Shown here: piece after piece, positions 11,027-24,634 of the stretch | How the letters are laid out: the number at the start of each line of letters is the position of its first letter | How positions within the stretch are numbered: position 1 is the first letter of the stretch | From: Ectocarpus siliculosus | Taxonomy: Eukaryota > Sar > Phaeophyceae > Ectocarpales > Ectocarpaceae | DNA length: 64,000 nt | Direction: 5' to 3' | NCBI GenBank assembly: GCA_000310025.1 | Contig: FN649741.1 | Location: forward strand, 5,616,983-5,680,982 | Made by a program: the position numbers and the translations under genes | The notes under the pieces: model-generated | Told to the model about the DNA's origin: nothing | Database searches by the model: none | The model's input: the letters and a program-made list of their open reading frames with translations, nothing else

Positions 11027-14000
11027 GTAAGCACCCGACCTTCCCATGGATGCGACCAGCTCAGAACCTACTGGAAGGAATACTTGGTTAGGAACGAGGA
11101 AGACGGCAGGCCTTGCTTTTCCTATGCATCAAGCTCTAAACGCGTAGACGTTTACGCTGTCGCTCGGCTACTTAATGTTGGCAGTACCTCCACGGATCGT
11201 GGGATCGTACGTCTGACCGGGATACTGCCGGAGGTCCTCTTCGATTGGTGGATGAAAACAAAGGGGTAAAGAACAACCCCAAATGGTGTCAAAACCCTCA
11301 GTACCTCCTCAACATACCGGCCAGGTGCGATGAATTGCATAAGCGCGGCGCCCTTGTCCTACCTCGAGGTAAAGCGGGCCACGTCGGTGGTCTCGTCGAA
11401 AACCCTAAACCTGCTGGCAGTTAGGTCAGGAATTCGATTATCGGCACAGCTACTGTTTTGCGCATGTCACGTCTACAATTTAGTGATGAAGGAGGCGCTT
11501 GCTCGCGAGTACTTTCGCGGGATCGGACCGCCTTAACCGTTTACACTACATGTTGAACTGAAGGCATTCACGGCAGAGAGATCTTTCTGTATCACTATTG
11601 GGTAGGTAGAAACGGGTGTGATGGTCTGCAGCATATGGGATGACGGAACAATCAACAGCAGCAGGTTGTGAACCTCGACACTAGATTTCCATGCCTTTGT
11701 CTAATCAAGTTCTCACCGCATGGCACAACAGAGCCCAGTACGAATCGGTGGACGTGAAACTTGTCCTGAGAAGGCAGGGCGACGGGTCCCATGCCAGAGG
11801 CAAAGAAACATCGGGGACTAAGCCTAGAAGGTCCGTTATCGCTTGTATGCTTGCCTAACTTTGGGTAAACGTGTTCAATCCTGCTGCTCGGCATGTTTGC
11901 ATGAAAGCACGCAAGATTTCGATTCATGCCGGGCTCTCATCCCATGTAGGGTCCGTCGCTATATCCTACGACCAACTTTTTCTCGAAGTTTAATGACACT
12001 CAACCCAAAAAATGCAGCGGAAACGAGGCAATGCACGACAATGGATACACCGCTCACACTCTCCGTGTCGTCAATACAGGACGTCCCTGACTCACAACGC
12101 ACTAACCGGCCTAGTGATTTGCAAAGCAAAACGCGCAGAGGATGGAGCGCCGCGGAGAAGGCAAACGAATGCACCCAGGTAGCGCGTAATGAATCAAGTC
12201 GATGTCGAATGTCATCGGGCTATTAAGAACGTTTCTGCATCAGCCATGGGTCCGCTGCCACCTTGAGTTTAATGCTTCATTTCCTTTTGGCCAATGGTTT
12301 CCACAGCGGGGCAGTCGTATCAGGTTTTATTTGAAGCTCCATCCTCACACGTCGGTAAAGTGCTTCAGCCTTCTCAAGGTATGCTGCACGTCGATCACGG
12401 TGCATCTAGTGGATTTTTACATTGCCAATAAATGGTCAACGGCGGTGTTTTGTGTGTTGTCCCTTTCCGATTATCGCTTGGGAAGGGTAAATGCCCTGGG
12501 AGAGCCGCTACCCACGAAGGCGAGCAGCCTGAAGCGCCCGGCGAGGCTTCGGCCAGATCTCGCCAATAAAGATGACCACCAGCCGATTTTGCCAGACCGA
12601 AAAATTGTGGTGGAGCCTCTCGAATGGTGGGTGCGAGCGTTATACGTTGGCCAAACTTTGAAATGCCGCCATGTCTCCGGGCTGTCCTAGAAATCAATAA
12701 TCTACCGCTAGAACACGTGTTGTTGCAGCTTCCTCTTGCACAGTGGTATTGCATGCATGCACACGACGTAAGGCCATCACCAGAATTGATCATGGTCAAA
12801 ATCTCTGTAGAATCAGCGCACACCCTTCAATCGGTTGACACTCGAGTTCAGTACCTCTGTCTTGTCGTCTTCGTGCGGTTTGATCGTTTCAGCCTGCTCT
12901 CCGCACCGGACTAGATGCGCCGTCATTAGGTAGGTGTGTATCGTATCACCTGAAACGTGGTCACCCCCCACCCCCACCCCCCGCCCCACGCAGCCGTCAT
13001 AGCTGTACTCAGTTATGGTGAAATTGTCGTTGTGCAGTCAAACGTTTCAACAATTGTACCGAAATGGTGCGTCGCGGAGGCCGAGGGCTGGGGGTTGGCC
13101 ACCTCCTCCTTATTGCATAGTACAAGCAAGATCTTGCACAATTATTGTCTTGGGAATGGCGATCCTTGTTTTACTGTGCTTGGCCTCGCGTGTCAAGTGG
13201 GGTCGATGGGCTCTCCTTCGTCGGACCTGTTGCGTAGACGTCTAATTGTCTGAGGCTTTACTTTTGGTTTGTGTCCGCGTCGCGGGTTTTCTGGGCTGTC
13301 ACTATGGAAGGCGTCCCTGTCTGTTGGAGAGTACCGGTATTATAAGGTACTGGGCAAAGATCGCAACGGTTCATAATGTCTAAGACAGCATATTGTGACA
13401 ACAACAGGAACTCTCTCGTCGATGCTACACGCCAACACGACACCTTGCTGAGTTGCCCCTATCGCTTGCCCCTATCGCGAGATCCCAGCATGGGGTTGGT
13501 ACTGCTACGACGCAATACCTGTTTATAACGTTGGTGGATGATGCGATATCCCCAGAACGTCGCCAGCAGCACACCGAACGACCGGAGTCAGAGGCCCGTG
13601 GCAAACTCAGTTTTCCATCGATATGCACCTTTTTTGGCCAGGTGCCAGATGTCAGATTACCGTAGCACCGAGGCCTCCACCTTGATGCTCAAGAGCTTGC
13701 GCAGAGATTTCATGCCAAACGGACTCTTCCTGGTGAGGACATGCCACACTTCGGTATCTCCGCGGTACTTGTATACTGCGTGTAGTATCGTTTGTCATCG
13801 ATTTGGTTTCTAGATGGTCTCCGAGAAAATTGGGCGAATAGATAGAACGATCAAAACCCATACCCTTCAAATACCACACAGTGCTCGATTTCAAATATTG
13901 ACAAAGCGTGAGCGGCAAGCTAAACGTTTGCTAATAAAAAGCGAAACCAAATGGTACGTAATTTCTTGGTGGTGAATGGTTGTGATATGCATATATATGG

Positions 14001-16711
14001 CTGGCGCTGGCGCCATTCGAAGAAAAGTCATCTTCCACGCATGGCTTCGCCTACGTTGCAAGCTTACTGAGCCGTTGCTGTGTTCATGCGTCCACTTGGG
14101 GTCTGGGATCACGAGGGCTTTCCGAACTCGGCCACCCGTACGCATATGTCCGTACACTTCGCGTGTGTGAGAAATGCACGATGTTGAGGTCTACGTTTCC
14201 ACAGTTACCAGTCAGTTCAGAAAGGGTTGCATAACATCCCAGAACAATCTGCCACTCAACCCCGGACTCAAGGGGGTTCGTTCAGAACCTTGCAGAGACT
14301 TTTTTTTCCTATTGTGCGCACAGGTGCCTACGCTAAGCGAAAAGGGAGTAAAGGGTGCTTACTCCCTGGAGATTCACAGTGATCATGCTGTAGAGGTGGG
14401 TGAAGCGAGTAAGATTTGAGAAGAAAAAAGGGGTGACCAACAATACTGGGGATAAAATATAACCTTACGAAAGTACCAATGGCAACATTGAGTGGTGCCG
14501 CCGATGTCCTCCATATTGGGGTGCTCTTGCAACCGGGGAACGCTCCTCGCACAGCAACGTGTAGCCCTACTTTATGCATGCTCGATGTTTAAATCTCACC
14601 ATGCTCACTCAAGGTAGAAGAGCTGCCAGAGACCACGTCCAGGACGATAGCGGCCGAGTGGGGCACACAAACAGCTGGCGGCAGTCACATTCATCCCGAT
14701 TGGACAAAGAACCCTTGTTTCCATCTCAAACTACGCACCACGGGACCCACCAAGGTAAGCATAAGAAGCTGCCCAACCCATCTTGCCCAACTCATCAAAC
14801 AGTAAACCGCGCGGGTGACAAGATGGATGGATTTTTCTCGTTAGGTGGGTTCTAGTCAAACATTTAACGAAGGCTATGACTCTTCTCCGAAGTTCTCCTG
14901 TGTTCATTCAGAAACACACGCGGCATCTCGTCATGTGCCGTGATAGGTGAGGATATCCCTCTCTCGCCCGGAGAAAGACTGGAAGAACAAGTGCATCAGA
15001 GACTCGGTCGGCTGCATGATGGGCTTTTACCTAATGTCAGGCTCCAAGCCGAACCGCAACCAGGCAATATTCCACGAGGTATGTTGCCGTTCTTCGCCTC
15101 CGTCATGTCGTAGCTAAATTCCATGCGTTTCGGGGCACAGAACATGGTTCGATCACTTGATTGCAACCTGATCGTTCCTTTTCCTTGCTTCGCTGGTTGC
15201 CAGGGTCGACCGTATGAAGGGTCGCCGATGGTGCCAACCCACGAGGTGTCTACACCTCCTGGATTCATGTTGGACAACACTTCTGAAGACGATATTTTTA
15301 CCATCATGCCGGCTACGTTCGAACCAGGGAAGACCGGCCCTTTCTTTATTTCGATTGCCACTACGGACGCCGACTTTTCTCTTAGAAGGTCAGTAGCGTT
15401 GACTGGGGTTTTGGCCCGGAACTGTTGGTCACTGCGTCGCGACCTTGAACTTGTCGATCTGTCGTGAAGTTCTGTGCTATCTATCAACAAGCGAATGACC
15501 ATGAACAATTTATCAGTCTTTGACGGTGTTTCGAACGGAACCGATTCAAGCGACAACCGAAGCCTGCTACTTATGTAGCGATCGCCAGTAACACGCGCAC
15601 GTTGAAAATGATCAAACACCAGTCTTCCAAAATCTCCATTTTGACGCAACAGTTACCGAACATGTCACGGAATTCGGTCTGCCCCTAAAAGTGATCTGGG
15701 GATAGATAGATGTGAGGAGTCGTTGGCCATCCTCTGATCGAAAGTTGTACGCTCGGTTCTCCCTGTAGAAACGACACAATATCATCTCCCGGAGCCAGTT
15801 ATCTTTAAGTATCTCAAGGAGGGGGTTTGCTGTTTTGCGGATCAGAGAAAATCCAGACCTGGCAAGAGATCAGGTGAGCAAAAACTCGTTGAGATATGTA
15901 TGTAGTCGCCACCTAAAAACTACCCCCCCCCGCCCTCTACAGACACGTGTTTTTCTCCATCAAACGGAGGATGATAAGGAACCAAAACAACAGAACAAAC
16001 CATGCGCGTGCCGACGGGCTTTTCAATGATTCGTCTGGATTTCTAAACAAACACCCTCCCTTCCCTCGAGAAGAACTTACCTGGCTCAGTGACTGGAAAG
16101 CTGTGGGCAAAGTATTGTGCATAGACTACAGACTAGTGAAGCCACCTTAAAGCTTTGTAGATCAGCCGCGGTTCTTGCATGCCGACCAACACATGAAACT
16201 GTTTGATTCAGAATCCTGTCTCTTGTTAGTCGTGTTGTTGGCGTTAAGCCTTCTACCATTATTTTCCTTTGCACCTTTGTTTGTGTTGTGCTGTTCAAAG
16301 CAAAGAAGAAACGAACTTCCGTGGACGCTCATAAGCTAGGCCAACATAACGTGCCAATAAAGGAAATAAAGAACCCCCACAAATCCCAACACTCAACTCG
16401 CGAATAAACCAACAAAATGAAAGAGTTGAAAAATGAAGGTTCTCGAAAGACCCAAAGGGTTGAAGACAAGGACCCGTACATGTTCCATGTGTATCTCAGT
16501 CGCGGAAGCCGATCAATCACGATCTTGACGTTGGGTGCAACGCCATGTGTTCCCTTTTCAATGCCCTCGAACCTCTTAGGGATCGAGGGGATAGTGGCAG
16601 CAAGGGTGCAAGCAAGAACAAACGCCCAAGTGGAAGCAAGGCGTCAAGTGTTGGGGGGGCATCGCGACTGCCCCCTGCTAAAGACGAAGCGGCCGGCATC
16701 GAAGCTGCGTA
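11027..16711 (+). CDS. Calpain-like gene, distal part: second C2-like domain and Ser/Lys-rich tail
   Basis: Continuation of the calpain-like gene, less certain in exon detail. About 11240-11368 encodes NPKWCQNPQYLLNIP, like the start of a calpain C2-like domain. About 11728-11829 encodes YESVDVKLVLRRQGD. About 15010-15078 encodes CMMGFYLMSGSKPNRNQ. The exon at 15204-15388 is joined in phase 0 and encodes FTIMPATFEPGKTGPFFISI, a strong calpain C2-like signature. A possible exon at about 15950-16120 encodes DGLFNDSSGFLNKHPP. The last exon, about 16500-16711, encodes LDVGCNAMCSLFNALEP, then a Ser/Lys/Gly-rich disordered tail ending in TAA. Exons between 11.8 and 15.0 kb are not resolved. A separate gene starting within this interval cannot be excluded. 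Confidence 0.6.
11830..15000 (+). other. Unresolved interval within calpain-like gene
   Basis: Plus-strand open frames near 11990-12190 and 12490-12690 look moderately coding (for example GRVNALGEPLPTKASSLKRP) and may be exons, but phases and splice sites could not be matched. A C-rich tract lies at 12960-12993. Nothing else is recognisable. Confidence 0.3.
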
Positions 16712-18460
16712 AATATTGCAATACTGAGCATATTGAGCAGCGAGGCAACGAGCTGACTCACTTACTTAACAACGAACGTGTCAACCGTGGGCGTCCATTA
16801 CCTCGTGCAGTTCTCGTTTGACCAAGATAATTTGTTGTAGTTTCCACTCGTCGTCGCTACTATGGATACGTACGTACGTACATCACGAGGCACCACCGCC
16901 TAGATTGTGGTTCTAACGCCACCTGGACGCATGCCAGGGACCCGGCAAGCCTACTGCCGTCATTTGGTTTGGTATTTTGTTTCTGTGTTGGACCTGCTCA
17001 TGACGATATATGTTGTGTCTGTCAATGCTCTGTTAAGGAAAAATAGGTATCAACGAACGCTCCGAGGTAGCCCTTGGCAAGATGACGCGAGGCGTTGCCG
17101 CCACGAACAGAAAAAAATAAGGGTTTGCCGAAATCCTTGGTTAGCTAAATAAATGACATGTGCGGTATCGTGTACACGTCGCGCAGAGAGACGAATACGA
17201 CGAATCGCGTTAGCACGGGGGGCAGCGGGGGGAGCACTCGCGACTTGGTGCTGTATTAATAGACTTTCCTGACACCACGACTTTGACAAAGCATACCAGA
17301 CGTCATATTTCGAATCTGACGATATGCAATGAGCGCGTCTGGGATGTATATCTACCTGTCGCAACAACAGTACCTCCGGAGAAACCTTTCGACACATCAA
17401 CAAGAATGGAAGGTAGGACCTTCACATCACAGCAGCAACGGAGAGATACATGTTAACGGACGGTTTTGCTACAAATAGACCACCCAGAGAACAGAGAGAG
17501 GTGGTCCAACTGACGCGGACGCCTTCCTTGGTGGTCACAGGCCAACACACGTCGAAAAATCAAATAGCGTAATGACCCAGAAAAACCACCACAAACTCGA
17601 TAATATTGAAAGAACCCCCAAAAAAAAACTCCTAAAACAAATGAGAGGTCTCCTTACTTTCACTTTGTCAGACGGGGGGAAAACCCTGTGGAGACATTAT
17701 ACGCTCCTCTGAAAGCGGAAAATTCAACAAACCAATCCCTAAGTGGGCGCTTATTGTGCGCGCGTTCACCTGGAAAACGAACTTGTGATAACCGAGAAAT
17801 GTAGCCAGACAAAGAGTAGGCGACTCTCAACACCGGGCACAGCAGCACCAGTATATCAAGCTCGAAACGATTTCTCTCTCTATTAGACAAAATCACTGAT
17901 GATCATCCGTGAACTATTATACAAGATCCGTCCGTGAACTTCCTTGTTGGTTCACGAACAAATTTTGCGCACCCCCTTTGTGTGCAAGATTTCTCGACAG
18001 TACACCTATGTGATCAACACTCCTTATCGTATGACTCAGCGCTGCGCTTCAACGTGTTTTTGATGTCTTTGACAACAGCTCACAAACTGGGCATCTCAAC
18101 GGGAAGTGAACACCTTTCAACACAACCCAGCATTCTGTTCGGGGACGGACGTGTCCTATTCCTAGGAGGGTGTGTGCGGCGCTTTTGAGCACACCCAATG
18201 ACCGCTTGTTGTTTACTTCTGGATCGCTATTTCCTTTCCTCCTAAATAAAAATTCACATTACCACCTCGGCGTTGAACGGTGCTATGTGCCCAGTGCACC
18301 TATCTCTTTACCGTAGACCCTCGAAAGTTGAGTGTTTCGGTCACGCATCTACAGGAAATTCTGGGGCACCCAACAAAACTCAAGTTTCAGGCCTCTGGGA
18401 CAAAGAAGGCAACTCCAGCGCTCGGCTAGTCGCGGTACATGGCTGTCTCGCAAAACGTGC
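16712..18460. other. Intergenic region between convergent genes
   Basis: No supported gene lies between the calpain-like stop and the end of the GDH-like gene. A short ACGT repeat lies at 16868-16881. The 3' UTRs of both genes are expected here. Confidence 0.4.
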
Positions 18461-21400
18461 CTAGACTGCCCCGTGGGCCAACATGACGTCGGCAACTTTC
18501 ATGAAACCGCTGATGGTAGCACCTGTGAGGAAAAATCGAAAACGAGAGGGTGTAGAAGGACGTTCAGCGTTGAGAAGCTGGGCCAAGGAAAAATCATCTC
18601 CTGTTCGCATCCGCCAACAAACAAGCACCATCCAACTTGTCCCAGAACCATTGACATGCGGTAACGGTAACTGCACAATCATTTGTCACAAACTCATCTT
18701 TAACGAGTGAGGCACCCGGCATCCAACCGGAACCGGTTCATGACAGTCTTGGTAAATAATTGACTTTGAGATGTACGACGAAATCGAGGCTCGGGGCAAA
18801 ACAGGACGGTCGAGTGCATCACGAACAAAGCAAGTGTTTATACGCCAGGGTCGTTTCATAGTATGACAAGTAACAGCATCTGCACGAATGCTGTGCCTAC
18901 CTGCTCCATAGTCCCCTCGAGCGTTGAATTCGGTAGCTGTTGCCTTGACATCAGCGAAAATATCTTTCATTTTTTCTTCAACCCTGTCGTGAATGTTTTC
19001 CTTGGCTCCCACGGGGTTGGTGGCAAGGGCTAGCCCGCTGACTATGCCGCTCCCGGCCAGTGTAGCCACGTGAGGTGCAAACAAGAGCCCACGCTTGCGG
19101 AACACTGCCTTGGCCGCCTTAGTGCACGGGGCTGAGGCTCCCTCGATTACAGCAGAGCACCCGGTGTCAGCCAGCAGTGTTGCTGCTGTCTCGTCGACCT
19201 CGTTCCGGTGAGAGCATGCGAAGGCCAAGTCACAAGGGATGTCGAAAATGTTCGCCGGCTCGGTATACTGCGCGGTCGTCGATGCGATAATGTATCTCCC
19301 CACCCGCGCTCCTCTCTCGGACTTGATCTTGACAATGGTGCGGAGCTTCGCCGAGTCGATACCCTCTGGTTCGTAGATGTGTCCACTTGAGTCCGAGAAC
19401 GTGAGCGGAATGGCACCAAGCTGCAGCAGCTTCTCTGCAACATGAACCGCCACCTTTCCTGAGCCCGTAATTAGGCATCTTTTGCCCTTGAGCGAGTCAC
19501 CCTTGTCTTCCAGCATGCACCTAGCAAATTCCACCACACCGTACCCGGTCGCCTCGGGATAGGGCATTGCACCTCCCCAGAGCACTCCCCTCCCACGCTG
19601 GGCCACGTGATCGTTGATTCGCTTGTACTGACCGTACAAGTACCCGACCTCGGGAAGCCCGACTCCATAACCCATTGATGGCACGTCCAAGTCTGGTCCG
19701 ATGTACTTGGTCATTTCGGTCATGTAGCTTTGGCAAAACCTGCCACAATGCAAGTTTTGGGTGTTCAAAGGACGAGTGATCAATTTTCCGCCAAACAAAG
19801 AAAAACGAACGAATGGCCTGCACAGGTGATGCAAAGGTATTGGAACGATTTGTTCGCTCCGGGTTTCCATGCTTTTCACAGTCGGAAACCTTCCCCCAAG
19901 CTACCACTTTGTTTGCCCCTGGGGATCGGTTCTCGTAGTGTCTGGGGGGTGTTTCCTTCAAAAACATTGTACGCATGTGTGAGACCACATTTTCACTGGA
20001 TTTCTCGAAGGAGCACGATAAGGTCCCGGCACACCGACTGTTGTTGTGACCAGTCGTATTAGTGCCGGGGGTCCAAGACGAGCGGGTTTTTGAGCAATGT
20101 GAAGGAAGCCCTCCCGGTGTATACCCTTTTCCACTTGTATTAAAGGTACGATTCTCATGTCCCTCTGAGTCGGTCATGATGGGGAAAACTAAACTTTCTT
20201 GTTGCTTGGTACCTCCGAACGGTTTGTAGCTTGATATTCGACTGTCGACCAGCCACTGGGATATTTTGCGTGATAGTGAGCAAAACCCACGACCGTTCTT
20301 TTACCTTCATCCCAGGAGGGAAATCACAGGCTCTAAACATCGGCCTTTTCCAATGCGATGCAGGGCCCAGACTTGATTCCACGGACGACCGAAATAAACT
20401 TACCCTCCTTTTCGACCAGAACAAGATCTACAGCGCACCGATTGACGATCTGTTGGCTTTTGAGGAGGAATAAAAGTAGGGCACTCTTCGTCGCACCGGT
20501 TTGGTTGTGCTCCGTCAAGAGACGACCGTGCTACATATTTGTCCCCAGAACTGGTCAATTGTAGGAGATATGCATACCTCACCCCAAAACCCCGGGAGTG
20601 GAGTGAAAGGGGGAACAGAACAGCGGAGATCTCAAGCACGCGATTCAAGCCAAGGGAGAAACAGAGGTACCACTGGAAAGTCTCGCACATCAACCATACC
20701 CACCCGCCGTGGCCCAATCCCTTCCGCATGTGATAAAGCACAGCAACAGCAGATCTGGTGCCCGCTCTCTGACTACACAACAAGGAGTTTTGACGGTGCG
20801 ATCTTCTTCCCGTTCGAAAATCTCACCATGTGTGTGTAATAAGACAGATGGGAGTCTTTGCTACAGCAGCAGCAGCAGCAGAGAGCGAAATTGAGGCATT
20901 GGTGCTTTGACGCAGTTGCTACGTGAGACTCAAAACGATCGGAATGATATCTTTCGCCGGACAACATTAGGGCGGGGTACGAGGGGAACCAAACAAACGA
21001 CGCCGCCTCCAGAAAGTGAAACACATGGAAAAGAAGGACATGAGAATAAGATATGACAAGCGATATAGAAGTATGCGAGACCATCCACGGTCACCACGGC
21101 TGGCTTTTTTTGTACGGTGCTCCTGCCACTTTCCACTACCTGCTGCCCGACCGGCTCTATCGAGATTCGTGTGTGCCACCATCATTCACGATCTTGCCGG
21201 TGGCAGTGCTTTTTTTAGGTGCCGACCGTTTGGCGGTACTGCTGTAGCAAGGTTGAGTGTGTCACGGCGTGTGTGAGCTCCTCCGCCGTTAGTGTAGAAT
21301 TTGACACTCCAGCGGGGAGCGGGTGCATCAGTCCTGAAGATCCGCTCGAACATTTCGGATACGCATGCATGAATTGAGGAAGTCTTCGCGCGTGCGTGGT

Positions 21401-24271
21401 TGCGTGGAAGCAACGTGTCTTGCATAACATCTCAGATATACTACTGCAAGGTATTGAGTCGAACCCCGCAGTTCATCACCCCGCCCTACTAGTAGCATAC
21501 CACAAGGTTAACGTGGGAGGGTTGGTTCGGTTTACAGCGATTTAACAATGGTACTACCGTTAACTACGGAGTTTTTCCCCTGGGTAGGGGATCGTTTTTT
21601 TTTCTGAAACCAACCCCCCCGGGGGAAAATTGACGTAGCGCGGGGGGTTAGTTTTAATTTTTCCAACGCTACCCCGGGGGGAAGCCCTCGCCCGGGGCAT
21701 TGTGCAAAATAATGATGGTCCACACACCACACACACACAGAGTGGCGAAACTGAGATAGATAAGGTTTACGAGCAAGAGTTCAACTAGCAGAGGAAGGAG
21801 GAACGTAAAAGCAACGAAGGCGAAGAGCCAAAATACAGCAAGAGGTACCATTGCCTAAGCTCATGCACAAGAATTCGCAGTTTGTCCGCAGGAATAAGCT
21901 ATTATTATGGTTCGGTTCTACCTTGAGTTGTGATAATCCAAAAATGTTACGGTTATTTTTTCCCTTCGTGCGCAAGGTTTCGTCAGAGCATGCTATGGTA
22001 CGTTTCAGCTGACTCCAGGGATGATAAATTCAAGAAATAGATGAGAAAAGGAGAGCACTTCACCCATAAAACAACGGCGAGGGCCAAGTGACAAACGGTA
22101 CACCAAAATCTCGCTCGAAGCGCAGATCTGCAAATAAATGAATTTTCCGTCCCACATCATGCTTTTTGTGCTCCGCGATGCAACAAAATCGACTCAGAGA
22201 ACAACGGAATTACACCCTCCCCGAGGGGAACTCGTGGGGAAACTGGTACCCCGGGGGGAAATTGAATTACCTGGGGGGATTTTTTTTTTTGGTCGAAAAC
22301 GATCTGCCCCGGGGCTAAATCAACGAAACCATGCTTCCAGGCCGAAAAGGTAATGGGGGGGGGGGAGACTCTACTAGGGAGGAAAAACTCCGTAGGTTGC
22401 GGTAATTGTCTTCATCGTGGGTCTGAACGAACCACCGTCGACCCACCACCACAACTTGCATCAAACCATCAGTATGGAAACTGGACCCACCTCTGAATTT
22501 CTGCTTCACTCTTGTTGTGGGGGTTGAAGTCGGCTCCGCCTGCCGCGGCCCCCAAGTTGCTTCCGGTGAGGGCGTTAGCAAAGACAGTTTCCATCCCGAG
22601 CGCCTTGCAACCATCGCTGCTCATACCCCCGACAAAGTGTAGTCCACCTTCGTATGGCCCAAGCGCGCTGGAATATTGGACCCTGAACCCACGGTTCATT
22701 CGGGAGTTCCCGTTATCGTCTAGCCAGGCCTGGAATCAACGGGTGGCGAAACAGCGTGTTGGCCCATATCTACCCAACTTTCAGAGAGGCGTTCACGGTT
22801 TCGCTAAGCCCTGAAACAGCAGAGATGGACGACGCTTCCTGCAACAGCAGTGATATGGAGTGACTTCCACGAACACAATCAGAGACAGTCTTGCCCCCCG
22901 TGTTCTCTATCGCAATCCACACGTACCACACGGAACTGAATGGCGCGCTCCGGCTCCAGAAGCTGCTTGGCGATCCAAGCGTACTTAGGAGCCCGGTCAA
23001 AGACGGGAGCCAGGGCTGGAAGTAGGTCTTGCAGAGACTCCAAAAAGTCTGTTGAGTGAGGATCTTTGCGGAGAGCTTCTTGGAGAAGCATCTCGGTCGC
23101 CTCAGCGCCGGTCCTGAATTGCTGGTCCCCCTGAGTAATTCCACGGTACGTTATATAATGAAACAGAAGCACGAACGTAAACTTAAATGCATAATCGCCT
23201 CCAACTGTTTGTATTTTCAACATCATACGGCGAAGCTCAGGTAGTGCTCATGTGCTGGTCTGTAAACCGTTCCTGGGGCCCCTCGCTTTTGCTATTTTTT
23301 GGGTGATTTCGATAACACGACGTGATGAATGTCTTGTCTCGAGTGCATCGCTCATGAACCATGCTGCTCCCCGCCGTGGCAGACAATTTACCACATTTTC
23401 CCACCTTGGGAATCGAAGTTAACTCACCATTCAGATCAACGGGTGTTCCCGTGACTTCGTACATCACAAGTCTTGCGTAATATTTATCGTAGTTCGTCCG
23501 TAGATGGGACTCATGAACGAATGTTGCAACGGCCCGTATGCAACCCGCAAATGGTTCGCATTGGCTTCCAAAAAAACACGTCCGCATGATTGTATTCTCC
23601 GACTACGACTTGGAGGGTAACACATACGCTGCACTGATGACAGCATCATTACCTCTGAGCGCCATGTTGGCACCAAGAGGCCTGTGTGCTCTCGAGGTTG
23701 CTGGCTCTTTCCAAACATGAACACGAAAAACGTTTGCATTTTCAGGCGTCTTCAGCACACCAGCACTCTCGTGGACGATGATGTCACTTCGTCCGTTTCG
23801 AACACAACCCTGCCCATCGGCGCATGCGTTGCTTTGCTCAGTCATCCAGCCGGTTTCCCTCTAACCCACTCGCTTTTGCTGGGCCGAGCGCGAGATCCCC
23901 AGTGTGCACTCATGACACCACGACCGTGCTCCGAATACGACCATCGTACACGCACCTACGCGCACATGACACATGTCCTACAACTGCTGTTTACAATTAC
24001 TCAGGTAAATACGTGAATACCCAACACACACCTCCCGTCGAAATAGTGGTTTGTTGCGCCATGTCTTTTGCCCAGAGCCAGAACCATGAACTCCACCAAA
24101 CCGGTAAAGCGGGCTGACGGTGTCTTGCTTGATGCGAAGGCTGGTCTTCGACCTTGTCACGAGCGAGCGCGACGTAGGAGGCGCTTGGTTGAAGTTTACC
24201 GCTCGCGTCGGCGTCTTTGCACGCGTCGTGATCGCCTGCAGCCTCAACATGCTGCTTGCTCGGGTGGCCAT
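18461..24271 (-). CDS. Glutamate dehydrogenase-like protein lacking catalytic lysines
   Basis: Five exons on the minus strand, all in phase: 24271-24032, 23130-22927, 22729-22491, 19739-18901, 18532-18461. The first exon encodes an Arg/Ser/Thr-rich start (MATRASSMLRLQAITTRAK) like a mitochondrial presequence. The rest is a full-length hexameric-type GDH of about 450 residues: KQLLEPERAIQFRV, NRGFRVQYSSALGP, VGYLYGQYKRI, a Rossmann domain with ITGSGKVAVHVAEK and TFSDSSGHIYEP, and the end ATISGFMKVADVM. In active enzymes the substrate site has lysines in PYKGG, FKNAL and GGGKGG and an Asp in the PAGDIGVG region. Here these read PYEGG, FANAL, GAAAGG and PSMGYGVG. The three lysines (K89, K113 and K125 in Clostridium numbering) and D165 are therefore absent. 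I infer a pseudoenzyme: the long intact frame and Rossmann motif argue against plain decay. Oxidative deamination of glutamate is unlikely. Confidence 0.88.
20860..20884. repeat. CAG trinucleotide run
   Basis: About six consecutive CAG units inside the GDH-like intron. Confidence 0.8.
21541..21700 (-). repeat. G/C-rich module, inverted copy A
   Basis: The segment has blocks of CCCCGGGG and an A/T homopolymer. On the minus strand it resembles the plus-strand segment at 22195-22330, including the order CCCGGGG-block, A/T run, GATC, CCCC-block. The two could be the arms of a decayed inverted-repeat element about 0.8 kb long. Confidence 0.45.
22195..22330 (+). repeat. G/C-rich module, inverted copy B
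   Basis: Partner of the module at 21541-21700 in opposite orientation. Similarity is partial and was judged by eye. Confidence 0.45.
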
Positions 24272-24634
24272 GCTTGAGATAATTCCGTTGTCGCCTGTAT
24301 TCTATCCCGCTCTTCTTGGTATTTTCCTTTTCTCTCCCCCCACTACAAGCTGTGCTAGTGCAAAGAAGCACAGACAGAAGCAAGTGCAGAGTGGGTCTGC
24401 TGTCTGCCAGCTGCTGTGGGATGAAGGTCTGCCCCCCACCTGAAATGGACCAACACCCCCCTTGCCCTTTCTTTCAACATTTAGCGGTGCCCCCGGGTAC
24501 ACTTGACACTGCTTGACTTGACCTACATATAGCTAGGGAGGAGAGCAGAGACAAGCGAGAGCGAGAGAGAGAGACGAAAGAAAAGGAGAGCGAGTAGCCG
24601 GATCCACGTCTGCCTTGGCCAAGTATTTCTCGCC
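24272..24634. promoter_or_regulatory. Divergent promoter region, GDH-like / SRRM1-like
   Basis: These 363 bp separate two opposite start codons. A TATA-like ACATATAGC lies at about 24523-24531 on the plus strand, followed by a GA-rich tract (24555-24595) that would fall in the SRRM1-like 5' UTR. Promoter function is inferred from position. Confidence 0.45.

Larger units (their letters stand above)
19740..22490 (-). other. Large intron 3 of the GDH-like gene
   Basis: A 2.75 kb intron joined AG/GTGGGT to CAG/G, giving the family-correct EIQRFCQSYMTEM. It contains a CAG trinucleotide run and an inverted pair of G/C-rich modules, listed separately. Open frames inside it show no family resemblance. 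Confidence 0.75.
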
